Origin: Candidatus Zixiibacteriota bacterium
GTDB taxonomy: Bacteria; Zixibacteria; MSB-5A5; GN15; JAAZOE01
DNA: 5,189 bases
Assembly: GCA_012797915.1 (NCBI GenBank)
Contig: JAAZOE010000076.1
Span: forward strand, 1 to 5,189
Direction of reading: 5' to 3'
Positions 5,106-5,189 of this stretch are shown piece by piece. A program made the translations under genes and the position numbers. How positions within the stretch are numbered: the first letter of the stretch is position 1; each line of letters begins with the position of its first letter. The notes beneath the pieces are model-generated. The model saw nothing but the letters and a program-made list of their open reading frames with translations, searched no databases and was not told the DNA's origin.

Positions 5106-5189
5106 ATGGACAAACTCTGGATCGCCTTCGGACTGACCCTCTTCGCCGGCATGGCCACCGGCATCGGCAGCGCCATCGCTTTCACCGCC
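5106..5189 (+). CDS. zupT: ZIP-family zinc transporter ZupT, first 28 residues (3' end outside window)
   Basis: Only the first 28 codons are inside the window. Seen: WIAFGLTLFAGMATGIGSA (residues 5-23) and an open frame to the edge. This hydrophobic, glycine-rich start is the first membrane helix of the ZupT-type branch of the ZIP family, inner-membrane importers of zinc and other divalent metals; whole proteins are about 260-280 residues. GAGGA at 5091-5095, 10 bases upstream, supports ATG 5106. G+C returns to a high level, so this marks the right border of the AT-richer patch. Metal-binding residues of later helices are not visible, so specificity is taken from the family only. Confidence 0.78.
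   Translation, partial: MDKLWIAFGLTLFAGMATGIGSAIAFTA

Overview
The window reads as chromosomal DNA of a Gram-negative bacterium. A divergent pair of core loci (an lptF-lptG-methyltransferase run on the minus strand and a YhaM-type nuclease on the plus strand) is followed by a short, visibly AT-richer accessory patch, and the window ends in the start of a zinc transporter gene. Paired LptF/LptG permeases imply lipopolysaccharide export and hence an outer membrane. Core genes are GC-rich (two 60-base rows inside the nuclease gene count 76/120 G+C). Together with the YhaM-type nuclease and the architecture of LptF, this suggests a non-proteobacterial diderm, perhaps an FCB-group or candidate-phylum organism such as Zixibacteria. 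That placement is a low-confidence inference.

Positions 1-2816 (minus strand): lptF (start ~2816) overlaps lptG by ATGA. lptG is followed after 24 bases by a class I SAM-dependent methyltransferase whose 3' end lies outside the window. Spacing indicates one transcript. LptF and LptG would form the membrane part of the ABC transporter that extracts LPS from the inner membrane; the ATPase LptB is not in the window. Positions 2817-2959 form a divergent promoter region with a good -35/-10 pair facing each way, each placing transcription start almost at the start codon.

Positions 2960-4075 (plus): an OB-fold plus HD-domain 3'-5' exoribonuclease of the YhaM type, carrying an unusual ~59-residue Pro/Asp-rich tail.

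Positions 4076-5105: the accessory patch. Two small plus-strand genes of lower GC (hand counts of about 48% and 43%) encode a free-standing domain resembling the N-terminal head domain of ScoMcrA-type restriction enzymes, and a DUF6884-like protein. The second gene is broken by a single-base frameshift near 4763-4780; its conserved C-terminus continues intact in the -1 frame to a stop at 4861. The patch is bracketed by three copies of a short hairpin repeat (4084-4102, 4943-4961, 5033-5051), two of them upstream of the transporter gene. From 5106 to the end is the start of zupT, a ZIP-family zinc importer.

The most interesting material is the small two-gene module, its frameshift and the flanking hairpin repeats. 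I see no tRNA, rRNA, CRISPR array, transposase or complete insertion sequence.
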